A DNA stretch of 37,673 nucleotides from assembly GCA_030607875.1 (NCBI GenBank), contig JAUWJD010000038.1, positions 1-37,673 of the forward strand, in the 5' to 3' direction. This DNA is from Chloroflexota bacterium (GTDB lineage: Bacteria; Chloroflexota; Anaerolineae; UBA2200). How positions within the stretch are numbered: the first letter of the stretch is position 1; each line of letters starts with the position of its first letter. A model generated the notes under the pieces. That model saw nothing but the letters and a program-made list of their open reading frames with translations. It was not told the origin of the DNA and did no database searches. Positions 14,655 through 22,584 of the stretch are shown here, in pieces. The position numbers and the translations under genes were made by a program.

Positions 14655-17600
14655 TCAAGATAGAGCCGCCGCTCTGTGCACCAACACGCTACATGCATTC
14701 CCTTCGCGTTGTAACCGCCCTTTGACCCAAAGCAAGGGTGCATTCCGTAGCACCTGCTTGTATCGTTCATAGACACCAGGGCGTACGATGAGGTTGACCA
14801 AGCCATCCTCGTCCTCGATAGTGATGAAGACGTGACCCTTTGCCGTGGGTGGCCTTTGACGCACCACCACCATACCAGCCACCTGCACCGTCTGTCCGTC
14901 TCGTTGCATCTCCAGCTCCTTGCTAGTTAGGACGCCTTGCCCTTGTTGGCGATATAGCCGCATGACATGGTCTCCAGGAGCCAAACCCAGTAGCTCATAC
15001 TCCCACCCCAGGCGCTCCTTCCTGCTCAATGTGGGTAGAGTTGTTGGAACCACTGGTATTTCAATGTCCAACCCTTCCTCCTGATATTTCAATCCACCCA
15101 ACTGCCACAACAGGTTCCGTCTGGTCTGCTCAAAGCTGTCCATGGCTCCTGCTCGGATCAGATTCTCCACTGCTGGGCGGGGTAAGCGGATACGTCGGCA
15201 AAAGTCCTCCAAGTTACGATAGGCACGCTCTCCGCGCTGCGTGACTATTCGTCGTATCCGTGTTTCATCCAAACCGTGCACGTACCAAAGGCCGAGGCGA
15301 ATGGCAGTTGACAAACAGGAGCGTTCCAAGGTGCATTTTTCTAGGCTTAGATTGATATCCGGGCGCGAGACGGGCACCCCATGCCGCTGGGCATCGCCAA
15401 CCAGGACCTCAGGCATGTAGAAACCCATCGGCTGGTGATTGAGCAGCGCACAGTAGAACTCGGCCGGAAAGTGCACCTTCAGGTACAGCGTCTGATAGGC
15501 CACCAGAGCAAAAGCAGCAGCGTGCGACTTGCAGAAGCCGAATTCGGCAAAGCCAGCCAATTGCTGAAAGACACCCGTCGCTGCTTCCTCGTCCACGCCG
15601 TTGGCCAGCGCTCCGGCCAAGAAACGCTCCCGCAACATAGCCATAGCTTCTTGCGAACGGCTGCGGCTCATTGCCCGGCGCAACTGGTCGGCTTCTGCAG
15701 GGCTAAAACCGGCGATGACCACCGCCACGCGGATCACCTGCTCCTGGAACAGGATCACCCCCAGCGTCTCGGCCAGCACTGGCTCCAGAGCTGGGTGGGC
15801 ATAGATTACAGGCTCCAGCCCCTGGCGGCGGCGCAGGTAGGGGTGCACCATGTTACCCTGGATCGGCCCCGGGCGCACCAGTGCAACCTCGACGACAATA
15901 TCCTCGAAGCAAGCTGGCTTCAGCCGGGGCAGCATCTGTGCCTGGGCGCGGCTCTCCACTTGGAAGCAGCCGATGGTATCGGCACGCTGCAGCGTGTCGT
16001 ACACCGCGGGATCGTCCATCGGCAGATTCTCCAGATCGAGATCGCTGCCCCGGCCTTCACGGATGTGCTGCAGCGCCTCCTCCACCGCGTCCAGTGTGCG
16101 CAGTGAGAGAAGGTCGATCTTGATCAGCCCGGCGTCCTCGACGCTGTCCTTATCCCACTGCACCACCACCCGCCCGGGCATGGTCGCCCGCTCTACCGGC
16201 ACAATCTCCACCAGCGGCGAGGCGGTGATGAGCATCCCGCCCACATGTATCGAGAGGTGGCGGGGGACGCCGTCCATCTCCTGCAGTAACCTGGAAAACA
16301 CCCGCCAGGGCAACAAAGGACCCAGGTCGGACTCGGCTGCTGCTTCCTGGAATTTCGAGTTCAGCACTTGCGCCGCTGCGTCGGTTGGGGAATGAGTGTC
16401 CAGGGCCTTGGCCGTGCGGTCGATGACGTCCGGCGGGAAGGCCAGCGCCTTGGCCACATCCCGCACTGCCGAGCGGGCGCGGAAGGTAACCACGTTGCAG
16501 ACCATGGCCACGTGCTCCTCGCCGTAGTGCTGGTACACGTACTGGATGACCTCTTCGCGGCGGTCAGCGGCAAAATCTACGTCAATGTCCGGCATAGTAT
16601 TCGTGCCCTCACTGAGAAACCGTTCAAAGAGCAGGTTGTAGCGCAGCGGGTCCACGGGGGTGATGTCCAACAGGTAGGCCACCAGCGAGTTGGCCGCCGA
16701 GCCGCGGCCCTGGCAGCGGATGCCCTGCGAGCGAGCATACCGCACAATGTCCCAGACCACCAGGAAGTATCCAGCCAGCCCGGTGTGCTCGATGACCGCC
16801 AGCTCGTGCGCCAGTTGCGCCCTCGCCCGCGGCGTGATAGGCTCGAATTTGCGCCCGAACCCCTCCTCGCACAATGCTCGCAGGTAGCTCAAGGGAGTGT
16901 GTCCCCGGGGCACCGGGAAGGATGGCAACTGCTGTTTGGAGAAATCAAGGCTGACCTCGCAGCGTTCGGCAATCTGACGGGTATTGCGGATGGCCTGGGG
17001 CAGATCGGAGAAGAGGGCCGTCATTTCTTGCGGTGGCTTCAAAAACAGCTCCGAGTTGGGGTGCAGCCATCCTGCGGCCAACGCTTCCGGGAGGGTGGTG
17101 TGCTGGCGGATGCAGGTCAGGACATCGTACAACGGCTGCCCGCTAGGTTCGGCGTAATGGACGTTGTTCGTAGCCACACAGCCGATGCCCAGCCGGCGCG
17201 CCAGGGCCACCAACTCTGCGTTCAGTGTGGCGTCCGTCGGCAGGTATTGGCGTTGCAGTTCGATCCACAAGCGATGGGCAAAAATCTCACGCAGTCGCCT
17301 GGCAGTGGAGTAGGCAGCGGCCCTGTCTTTGGCCAGCAGCCTGCTAGCCACCACCCCTTTGCGGCAGCCAGAGAGGCACAGCAATCCGTTCGTATGCGCG
17401 GCCACAGTGTCCAGCGTCAGCCGGGGCTGCCCTTTCTGTCCAGCCAACTGCCCGATGCTGATCAGGCGGCTGAGATTGGCATAGCCCCTTTGCGTCTCTG
17501 CCAGCAGCGTCAGATGCTGCCCCTCGGCCAGTGTCAGCTCAGCGCCGATGATGGGCTTGATACCCCGTTCCCCGGCTGCCCGCCAGAAACGCACTGCACC

Positions 17601-17789
17601 GTACAGGCCATCGTGATCGGTTAGGGCCAGCGCCCGGTAGCCCAACTCCGCCGCCCGTTCTACCAGCTTCTCTGGCGACGAGGCACCGCCCAGCAGCGAG
17701 AAGTAGCTGTGGCAATGCAGCTCGACGTAGGTACACGAATCTCTGGTTGTTTTTCCCGTGGACTTCGTACTTTTTCCCTGTCTTGTCAA
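14655..17789 (-). CDS. dnaE2: error-prone DNA polymerase III alpha subunit DnaE2 (ImuC)
   Basis: About 1,044 residues, the usual DnaE2 size and shorter than replicative DnaE1. It synthesises DNA across lesions in the mutasome. In order: PHP domain (YVELHCHSYFSLLGGASS, LALTDHDGLYG), polymerase palm with catalytic acids in MPDIDVDF, IHVGGMLI, LRPGPIQGNMVHPYLRRR, the thumb/fingers motifs GVILFQEQVIRVA and FGFCKSHAAAFALVAYQT, then helix-hairpin-helix and an OB fold (VQVAGMVVVRQRPPTAKG, VFITIEDEDGLVNLIV). PHP, TAKGHVFITIEDE and the absence of the DnaE1 tail point to DnaE2. No ATG or GTG is available at the right place; I favour TTG 17789, about 30 nt after the DUF6504 stop, but the start is uncertain. 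Last gene of the SOS-regulated imu operon. Confidence 0.93.
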   Translation of the reverse strand: MTRQGKSTKSTGKTTRDSCTYVELHCHSYFSLLGGASSPEKLVERAAELGYRALALTDHDGLYGAVRFWRAAGERGIKPIIGAELTLAEGQHLTLLAETQRGYANLSRLISIGQLAGQKGQPRLTLDTVAAHTNGLLCLSGCRKGVVASRLLAKDRAAAYSTARRLREIFAHRLWIELQRQYLPTDATLNAELVALARRLGIGCVATNNVHYAEPSGQPLYDVLTCIRQHTTLPEALAAGWLHPNSELFLKPPQEMTALFSDLPQAIRNTRQIAERCEVSLDFSKQQLPSFPVPRGHTPLSYLRALCEEGFGRKFEPITPRARAQLAHELAVIEHTGLAGYFLVVWDIVRYARSQGIRCQGRGSAANSLVAYLLDITPVDPLRYNLLFERFLSEGTNTMPDIDVDFAADRREEVIQYVYQHYGEEHVAMVCNVVTFRARSAVRDVAKALAFPPDVIDRTAKALDTHSPTDAAAQVLNSKFQEAAAESDLGPLLPWRVFSRLLQEMDGVPRHLSIHVGGMLITASPLVEIVPVERATMPGRVVVQWDKDSVEDAGLIKIDLLSLRTLDAVEEALQHIREGRGSDLDLENLPMDDPAVYDTLQRADTIGCFQVESRAQAQMLPRLKPACFEDIVVEVALVRPGPIQGNMVHPYLRRRQGLEPVIYAHPALEPVLAETLGVILFQEQVIRVAVVIAGFSPAEADQLRRAMSRSRSQEAMAMLRERFLAGALANGVDEEAATGVFQQLAGFAEFGFCKSHAAAFALVAYQTLYLKVHFPAEFYCALLNHQPMGFYMPEVLVGDAQRHGVPVSRPDINLSLEKCTLERSCLSTAIRLGLWYVHGLDETRIRRIVTQRGERAYRNLEDFCRRIRLPRPAVENLIRAGAMDSFEQTRRNLLWQLGGLKYQEEGLDIEIPVVPTTLPTLSRKERLGWEYELLGLAPGDHVMRLYRQQGQGVLTSKELEMQRDGQTVQVAGMVVVRQRPPTAKGHVFITIEDEDGLVNLIVRPGVYERYKQVLRNAPLLWVKGRLQREGNACSVLVHRAAALS

Positions 17790-17820
17790 CGGGACAAGGC
17801 GTGGCTTTCGTGTACTCAGA

Positions 17821-18078
17821 CTAATCGTAGACTCGCGCCAGGAACCACTCACCCGACTGCAAATCCCGGTAGATGAGGCACAGCAATCCTGCATCGGTCA
17901 CCACCTTCCAGTACTCCCGCCAGATGGCCTGCTCCGGTTCCCACCAACGGGTGTGAATCCGCCAGCGGTTGCAGATGTCCAGGATGCGCTGAGGTGCTTG
18001 ATGCCAGTAGAATCCAGCAGGCATCTCCTCTCCGGCCCAGGCCTCTATCGGCTCCCCTTTGGGCCACAGGCGGGTCAT
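17821..18078 (-). CDS. DUF6504-like small protein of the imu operon
   Basis: 85 residues from ATG 18078, which overlaps the imuB stop as ATGA, so translation is coupled. The sequence FYWHQAPQRILDICNRWRIH, RWWEPEQAIWREYWKVV, LLCLIYRDLQSGEWFLARVYD matches the Trp/Arg-rich small proteins (DUF6504) that sit beside imuB and dnaE2 in actinobacteria and relatives. Function is not established; the position suggests a mutasome accessory. Family assignment is from memory of the motif RWW...REYW...YRD...RVYD. A GTG 30 nt upstream is possible but would sit inside imuB. Confidence 0.78.
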   Translation of the reverse strand: MTRLWPKGEPIEAWAGEEMPAGFYWHQAPQRILDICNRWRIHTRWWEPEQAIWREYWKVVTDAGLLCLIYRDLQSGEWFLARVYD

Positions 18079-19268
18079 GGCTCTTCTTCCAGCCAGGCAA
18101 CGCGCCACTCTGGCAGCGGTGCAGCGGGCTGCGACAGCACGGCTTGCCGCAGCCGGTTGGCTCCAAAGCGGGCTTTGAGATATTCCTGTACCTCATACAA
18201 CTTCCGCTCTCGCGTGGTCTTGGTGGGAAAGAAGGTCAATTGGTCTGTTGCGGCATCCTGTAGTCTCTCCAGCCCCACTTCAAGTGCTGTGGCACCCGCT
18301 TGCCAATGCATCTGCTCCAGCAAGCACTCCAGCATACGCACAATGTAGGATTCCTCAGCTGTGGGGAGAGGTAAGATACGGACCCGCTCTTGGGCGGTGT
18401 AGTCAGCGAAATGCACCGTCAGCCGTATCTGTCCACAGGCTTGCCTGTCTTCTTTCAGCTCCACCGACAATGGGCCAACCAAACGCTGAAGCAGTGCCAG
18501 CAGCCGCTCCCGCTCGGCCAAAGGATTTTCCAATGCATAAGCGACTTTGAGGTATCGTTGCTGCGAACGGGGCACTACAGGGCGGTCATCCTTTCCGCGA
18601 GCGCAGCAGTGCGCCAGCCATCCTGACCTGCCGAACTGCTGCCACACTGCTGCTGGTGGCAGGGCTGCGTATTGTCCCAATGTACGCAGCCCTAAAAAAC
18701 CTAGCCGTCGCAGTGAGTCTTCTCCCAAAGGCAACAACGTCACCGGGAGTGGTCGAAGAAAGGCCTGCTCCCGCGCTGAAGCGATAGCCATAAGATGGCC
18801 TGGCTGGGTGCGCTTGGCAGCGGCCAAGGCTGTGAACTTGGTACTATTCCAGCCTAACGCTGGCTGAAGTATCTCCCCCAGTTCTCGTCTCATTTTCCGC
18901 CCGATTTCCTTACAGAGAGACACTGCATCGGCGTGATGGCGAGCCAGATCGCCAAGGTCCACGTAAGCTGCCCCCCAACCGTGCGGTTCCACTACTGGGC
19001 TGGCGAGTTCGAGTAACTGAAGAAACGCTTCGGACTCGGAACGACAATGAACGATGTCAGCGTCCAATAGTATTATCTGAGGGCAGCGAACCTTTGCAAT
19101 TCTGGCAGACAATCCGGGGGCAATGCCATATGCAGTTACCTCCGCCGAGACGCCAAAGACCCGTTCCTCGGGGCCGATCAAGGCGAGGGGACGCCCCGTG
19201 AGATTGGGGTCCTTCCGTCGCGCCAGGGCAGTAGCAAAATGTGGTATAGCACAATAGAGAATAGACAT
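18075..19268 (-). CDS. imuB: Y-family DNA polymerase-like protein ImuB
   Basis: 397 residues. ImuB is a catalytically dead Y-family polymerase that bridges DnaE2 to the sliding clamp and ImuA. The Y-family fold is seen in SILYCAIPHFATALARRKDP, LIGPEERVFGVSAEVTAYGI (fingers), AAYVDLGDLARHH in place of the SIDEAF motif, and the HhH region RRLGFLGLRTLGQYAALPP. The expected catalytic acids of motif I (here YCAIPHF) and the DE pair (here VDLGD) are not in place, as in known ImuBs. It is shorter than many ImuBs. I chose ATG 19268; ATG 19301 would overlap the imuA stop. No obvious QLxLF-type clamp motif is seen, though QLTFF occurs near the C-terminus and could serve. Confidence 0.88.
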   Translation of the reverse strand: MSILYCAIPHFATALARRKDPNLTGRPLALIGPEERVFGVSAEVTAYGIAPGLSARIAKVRCPQIILLDADIVHCRSESEAFLQLLELASPVVEPHGWGAAYVDLGDLARHHADAVSLCKEIGRKMRRELGEILQPALGWNSTKFTALAAAKRTQPGHLMAIASAREQAFLRPLPVTLLPLGEDSLRRLGFLGLRTLGQYAALPPAAVWQQFGRSGWLAHCCARGKDDRPVVPRSQQRYLKVAYALENPLAERERLLALLQRLVGPLSVELKEDRQACGQIRLTVHFADYTAQERVRILPLPTAEESYIVRMLECLLEQMHWQAGATALEVGLERLQDAATDQLTFFPTKTTRERKLYEVQEYLKARFGANRLRQAVLSQPAAPLPEWRVAWLEEEP

Positions 19269-19290
19269 CTCGCCGCCATGTCGTTTGTTT

Positions 19291-20049
19291 TCAAAGGCCA
19301 TTCCCGCGCACAGTGCCATTGAAATTGATAGCAATGGTGACTGCGCGATTGGCTGGCCCCAGTCGATTCTTCAGCACTTTCACCCTGGCCTCGTAGCCCT
19401 GGATGTCACCGTGGGTGCGCAGCCAACGCTCCCGAACGACATACAGACGTACAGTGGCATGATGAGCAAGGGCGGAGAGTCCCCCAGACCTTTTGGGCAT
19501 TGGCTCATGTAGGAAGAGTAGGACCGTACCAGAATGAGCGAGTGGGGCCACGATGCGGTCAAGGAAGGCAGCAAGCAGCGATGCAGAATGTGTTTCATTC
19601 CAAAGTGCCCCCAATCCATCAAAGACCAGCGCTGAGAGACCAGTGCTGCCTACCAATGCTTCAGTCATGACCAGCGCTTCCTCTAGGCTGTAAGGAGCAA
19701 CGATAAGCAAATGAGAGAGGTCAAGGCCACAGCGGTAGGCGTAGTCGGGGTCAAAGAAATGAGCTTGATCTACATAGCCTACTTGGCTACCATCTGCTTG
19801 TGCCTGAACCAGGAACTTGAGGGCCAGTGTTGTCTTGCCTGATGTGGCAGGGCCTAGCAGTTCGCTTACTCTACCCCTGGCCAGGCCGCCAATGCCCAGG
19901 GCTTTGTCCAAGGATGGGAAGCCAGTGGATATCCGTGTAATTGTGGTTGTTGTATCCGACGCCTCTAGCTTGCGCAGAGCTTGCCGTCCCCACCGCTTCT
20001 GCACCGCGGCGACAGTCATCTCTAACTGCTTTGATTTCTTGGAGCCCAT
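19291..20049 (-). CDS. imuA: RecA-like mutasome protein ImuA
   Basis: 252 residues of the RecA/ImuA ATPase family, shorter than RecA (about 350) and without its C-terminal domain. STGFPSLDKALGIGGLARGR precedes the Walker A GPATSGKTTL; VGYVDQAHFFDPDYAYRCGL and ALVFDGLGALW (Walker B) follow. In mutasomes this protein associates with ImuB and RecA during lesion bypass. It is the first gene of imuA-imuB-DUF6504-dnaE2. ATG 20049 has only a weak GAGAA upstream. The 5' leader is about 80 nt from the SOS-controlled promoter. It is too divergent and short to be the housekeeping recA. Confidence 0.87.
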   Translation of the reverse strand: MGSKKSKQLEMTVAAVQKRWGRQALRKLEASDTTTTITRISTGFPSLDKALGIGGLARGRVSELLGPATSGKTTLALKFLVQAQADGSQVGYVDQAHFFDPDYAYRCGLDLSHLLIVAPYSLEEALVMTEALVGSTGLSALVFDGLGALWNETHSASLLAAFLDRIVAPLAHSGTVLLFLHEPMPKRSGGLSALAHHATVRLYVVRERWLRTHGDIQGYEARVKVLKNRLGPANRAVTIAINFNGTVRGNGL

Positions 20050-20116
20050 GGGATTCTCTTGCTCTTTCTACTGCTTCGTGCATCAATGAAGGGAAGGAGC
20101 GCCTTCAACACAGTAT

Positions 20117-20163
20117 AGAACAAATGTTCGAATCTATTATACTGCAATCACATGGGTTGTCAA
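20117..20163 (-). promoter_or_regulatory. imu operon promoter with LexA (SOS) box
   Basis: Minus strand: TTGACA (20163-20158), 16-nt spacer, TATAAT (20141-20136), both consensus. The 14-mer AGAACAAATGTTCG on the plus strand (20117-20130) fits the Gram-positive LexA consensus CGAACRNRYGTTCG at 13 of 14 positions and covers the expected transcription start. LexA bound here would block initiation, so the operon should be DNA-damage inducible. lexA is not in the window. Confidence 0.88.
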
Positions 20164-20258
20164 GTAGAGGGAGGAGGAAATCGGAGCGGAGCCAAAAGGC
20201 TGCTGACTGCGTGGCGTCTCGCCACAGGTCGCGAAGCATCCCGCTCCGCGGGGCGAGG

Positions 20259-20300
20259 TTCCTAATCAGCGGGTTACAGGTTCGAGTCCTGTGCGGCCCA
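20259..20300 (+). pseudogene. 3' half of a tRNA-Lys gene (att-like remnant)
   Basis: The anticodon loop 3' side, variable region, T arm (ACAGG/CCTGT, loop TTCGAGT), acceptor 3' strand GCGGCCC and discriminator A are present. The D arm and 5' acceptor strand are absent; upstream DNA cannot pair. It matches the intact tRNA-Lys 3' half at 35 of 38 positions and has the same orientation. A tRNA 3' end duplicated at the far side of an insert is the classic product of integration into a tRNA gene. Confidence 0.8.
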
Positions 20301-20705
20301 TCAAAGCAAATCCACACCTCGCAAGAAGGGCGGATTGCTATTTCTAGTTAGCAGTTCCACGAGAAGCTTCGTGTAATTCAACATTCGGTTCGTGCAGTTC
20401 GTGTACATATGCCGTGTACATATGCCTCTAGCGCTTCTCAGCGACAGCCAACGCGTGCTGTTCCATCATTTCTCCTGCGTAAATCTGCCGCTGAGTGGCT
20501 CGACGGATATGCGAGGATGTCTTTCAGGTTCACCTCGGCCGGCAATTGGCCCGCGAGGGCTTCCCGAAGATGCTGACCCGTTCGGTCATATAGGGCTAGC
20601 TCATCACCCGGTCGTCGCATTGCTCCCACGCTTCCGGGTTCGTAGAGGTGCTGTATCCAAACCGTGCCCGCTGGCTCGCAGCGACGAAGAGGAACTTGCT
20701 GTGGC
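20301..20705. other. intergenic region with a 13-bp tandem duplication
   Basis: No convincing gene. GTGTACATATGCC is duplicated head to tail at 20401-20426. Words such as TTCGTGTA and GTTCGTG at 20371-20405 resemble the inverted repeat at 8562. On the minus strand 20438-20629 a short frame (ELALYDRTGQHLREALAGQ, PAEVNLKDILAYPSSH) looks protein-like but I do not recognise it; it may be a gene remnant. Confidence 0.5.
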
Positions 20706-21084
20706 CTATCGTTTCTCGAAGTAGCGCACAGCGTCGAGATCCCGGAAGTCAGTGTCTTGGGTCCACAGGATGGCTTCCTTCATAGGCACGAGCTGTTGCC
20801 AGCATGATGCTGTCGGCCATGGGTAGCTTGAGATCGCATGAGATGGTGGCGGCCTCCATAGCAATCACGATGTTCAAGTCCACTACCGAGCCGCTCATCA
20901 TCAGCGCGACTGCTCGAAAAGCATCATCCTCTCCCCGTTGCTGGAGTACGCGCTTGAACACTTCGTAGATGCTTGGGGTCGGCACAATCAGTTCAGATGT
21001 CTTCTCAATCGCCCGGGCAAAGGCATCTGCGTTCGGCCCGTCAGCAAAGTACTCTAGCCAGGCCGAGGAGTCAACGACATTCAT
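20706..21084 (-). pseudogene. vapC: VapC-type PIN ribonuclease toxin, frameshifted near its C-terminus
   Basis: PIN-domain toxin; active VapCs cleave tRNA or rRNA with a cluster of acidic residues and Mg2+. Present: Asp5 in MNVVDSSAWLEYF, Glu in PTPSIYEVFKRVL, and Asp in KLPMADSIMLATARAYE. The frame then breaks at a 4-bp tandem duplication (CTTCCTTC, plus 20774-20781) and stops at 20749, giving 111 residues. Removing one CTTC restores AILWTQDTDFRDLDAVRYF and the proper end at 20706, including the last acidic pair (TQDTDF). So the toxin appears inactivated. It overlaps vapB by ATGA. Confidence 0.87.
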
Positions 21085-21287
21085 AGGCGGTCAGTCTCGC
21101 GCTCTACACTCGTATCTATCCCTTTGAGAAAACCGCGCGATTTCTGGACTGCTTCTACCGGGATCAACTCAATGCGGTTCTCGAAGGGGATCACCCGTAC
21201 TTTTTGACCTGGTCGAATCCCCAACAGCTCGCGAACCGCTCGAGGAATCACCACCTGAAACTTGGGTGAGACTGTTACTGTGTCCAT
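21081..21287 (-). CDS. vapB: AbrB-type antitoxin VapB
   Basis: 68 residues. The N-terminal swapped-hairpin AbrB domain is clear: DTVTVSPKFQVVIPRAVREL then GIRPGQKVRVI; the C-terminal tail (KSRGFLKGIDTSVERETDR) would wrap the PIN toxin. It neutralises VapC and represses its own promoter. Of two adjacent ATGs, 21287 is 5 nt from GGAGG and is preferred over 21290. The stop overlaps the vapC start, so the pair is coupled. Confidence 0.9.
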   Translation of the reverse strand: MDTVTVSPKFQVVIPRAVRELLGIRPGQKVRVIPFENRIELIPVEAVQKSRGFLKGIDTSVERETDRL

Positions 21288-21310
21288 CATGTCCTCCGAT
21301 CGATCGGGTT

Positions 21311-21327
21311 ATCGTAATACGATTATA
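21311..21327 (-). promoter_or_regulatory. vapBC promoter -10 and overlapping palindromic operator
   Basis: The perfect 13-bp palindrome ATCGTAATACGAT (21311-21323) overlaps a minus-strand TATAAT (21327-21322), 24-40 nt upstream of vapB. This is where a VapB-VapC repressor would be expected to bind. No clear -35 is seen. Confidence 0.6.
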
Positions 21328-21435
21328 CCACAATCAGAGTAGAAACGGAACTCTGAGCTCTGACTACGACCGCGGCATCAGGTGGTCTGGTGGAAAGCCG
21401 CTCAAGTTCGCGTGAGGGGAAGGAGGTGCAAGCGA

Positions 21436-22101
21436 CTAGCCCTGCTCTTCGATTTCGATGGTTTCTAGCAGGTCGCCGGGGTAGGAAGGGCTCTCCTCCG
21501 GGTTGCGCAGCCGCAGCGACAGCACCACGTCCATGTCCTCGATCACCTTGCCGAAGATGGTGTAGCCGCCGTCCAGCCAGGGCGTAGCGCGGAAGGTGAT
21601 GAAGAACTGGCTGCCGTTGGTGTTCGCACCAGCGTTGGCCATGGCCAGGATACCGGGGGAGTCAAATGTGAGGTCTGGGTGACTCTCGTTATCAAAGATG
21701 TAGCCCGGACCGCCGCTTCCCTTGCCGGTGGGGTCACCGCCCTGGGCCATGAAATCCGCTAGCACGCGGTGGAAGGTGGTATTGTCGTAATAGCCCTCTC
21801 GGGCCAGGAAGACAAAGCTGTTCACTGTCTTGGGGGCCTTGGCGGCAAAGAGCTGCACCTTGATGTCCCCCTTGGCCGTCTTGATCGTAGCAAAGTACTG
21901 CTTGCTGGGGTCAATGGTCATCGGCGGTGGGCTGCTCCACTGCTTAGGAACTGGCTCTTTTGGCCTTGGGGTAAGCGGCGGTTCAGCAGGCTTGGGCCTG
22001 GGTGTGGGCGTGGCGGTCGGCGTTGGGGCACAGGCCAGCGCCAGGTTGGCCAGCACAGCAATCGTCAGCAAGGTTCTGCAGGTTTCTTTTCTCACAAACA
22101 C
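21436..22101 (-). CDS. lipoprotein cyclophilin-type peptidyl-prolyl isomerase
   Basis: About 221 residues. A short basic N-region, the hydrophobic [13 protein letters not shown] and lipobox LALAC predict a lipoprotein. A Thr/Pro linker ([13 protein letters not shown]) tethers the cyclophilin domain: [75 protein letters not shown]. The catalytic Arg (FHRV), Gln (MAQGGD) and QFFIT are kept, so it should isomerise Xaa-Pro bonds in exported proteins. The start GTG 22101 has GGAGGT 7 nt upstream; GTG 22095 is an alternative. Cyclophilins of this type are common in Chloroflexota. Confidence 0.92.
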   Translation of the reverse strand: MFVRKETCRTLLTIAVLANLALACAPTPTATPTPRPKPAEPPLTPRPKEPVPKQWSSPPPMTIDPSKQYFATIKTAKGDIKVQLFAAKAPKTVNSFVFLAREGYYDNTTFHRVLADFMAQGGDPTGKGSGGPGYIFDNESHPDLTFDSPGILAMANAGANTNGSQFFITFRATPWLDGGYTIFGKVIEDMDVVLSLRLRNPEESPSYPGDLLETIEIEEQG

Positions 22102-22149
22102 CAGGATTACCTCCAATCAGTTGGCTTGGCAAGAAGCGTGGTTTCTCCG

Positions 22150-22323
22150 TCAAGCACCAAAGAACTCGCGGATCAACTCGATCACCTCGTTAGGGTAGGC
22201 GCCATAGCCCACCAGGTCACCCAGGCAGTAGAACTGGTCGACTTCTTGTTGAGCGATGTCAACCAGCACGGCCTGCGGTGCATGCAGGTTGCCGTGGGTG
22301 TCGCTGAACACCGCTGTTCTCAC
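22150..22323 (-). pseudogene. metallophosphoesterase reduced to its N-terminus
   Basis: 57 residues from GTG 22323 with GGGAGGGAG just upstream: MRTAVFSDTHGNLHAPQAVL, then FYCLGDLVGYGAYPNEVIELI. These are metal-binding motifs D-x-H and GDxxGYG of the calcineurin-like (YfcE/MJ0936-type) phosphoesterases. The family is about 240 residues with later GNH and GHxH motifs, all absent; the frame stops after REFFGA. REFFGA may be the original C-terminus, in which case this is another internal deletion. Confidence 0.78.
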
Positions 22324-22484
22324 GCTCCCTCCCAGGTATTCTTTTCTCGTCGGGCGGGCTCATTCAGGTGCCGTGGCCCAAATCGCGCAGATGATAGCAG
22401 CAAACGGTGGCCTGGTCAAACTACAGATGGCTTGCCAAGGGCAGGAGGGGCAGGATGTGGCTCAGACAGGCGCACAGCACCTCC

Positions 22485-22513
22485 TTGCAAGCGCTCATTC
22501 TCTGCACTATAAT
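22485..22513 (+). promoter_or_regulatory. promoter of the 22585 lipoprotein
   Basis: TTGCAA (22485-22490), 17-nt spacer, consensus TATAAT (22508-22513). The leader before the start codon at 22585 is about 65 nt. Confidence 0.7.
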
Positions 22514-22584
22514 CTGGTTTGCAGGATGTCTGGCTGGGCACGTCTTCTTCCGTGCAGGAAGATTATGAGCGCAAGGAGATGCCT

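Noticed and set aside
16368..17624. 418-codon plus-strand frame
   Set aside because: Antisense shadow of dnaE2, where the PHP and catalytic motifs are on the minus strand.
19291..20049. Housekeeping recA
   Set aside because: The protein is about 100 residues shorter, diverges outside the Walker motifs, and heads the imu operon, so ImuA is a better name.
14309..20300. A CRISPR array or integrase inside the tRNA-flanked segment
   Set aside because: No regularly spaced repeats and no recombinase motifs; all of the interior is accounted for by the four imu genes.
20105..20317. 70-codon minus-strand frame (MWICFDGPHRTRTCNPLI)
   Set aside because: This peptide is the well-known false protein produced by translating a tRNA gene backwards; it overlaps the tRNA remnant.
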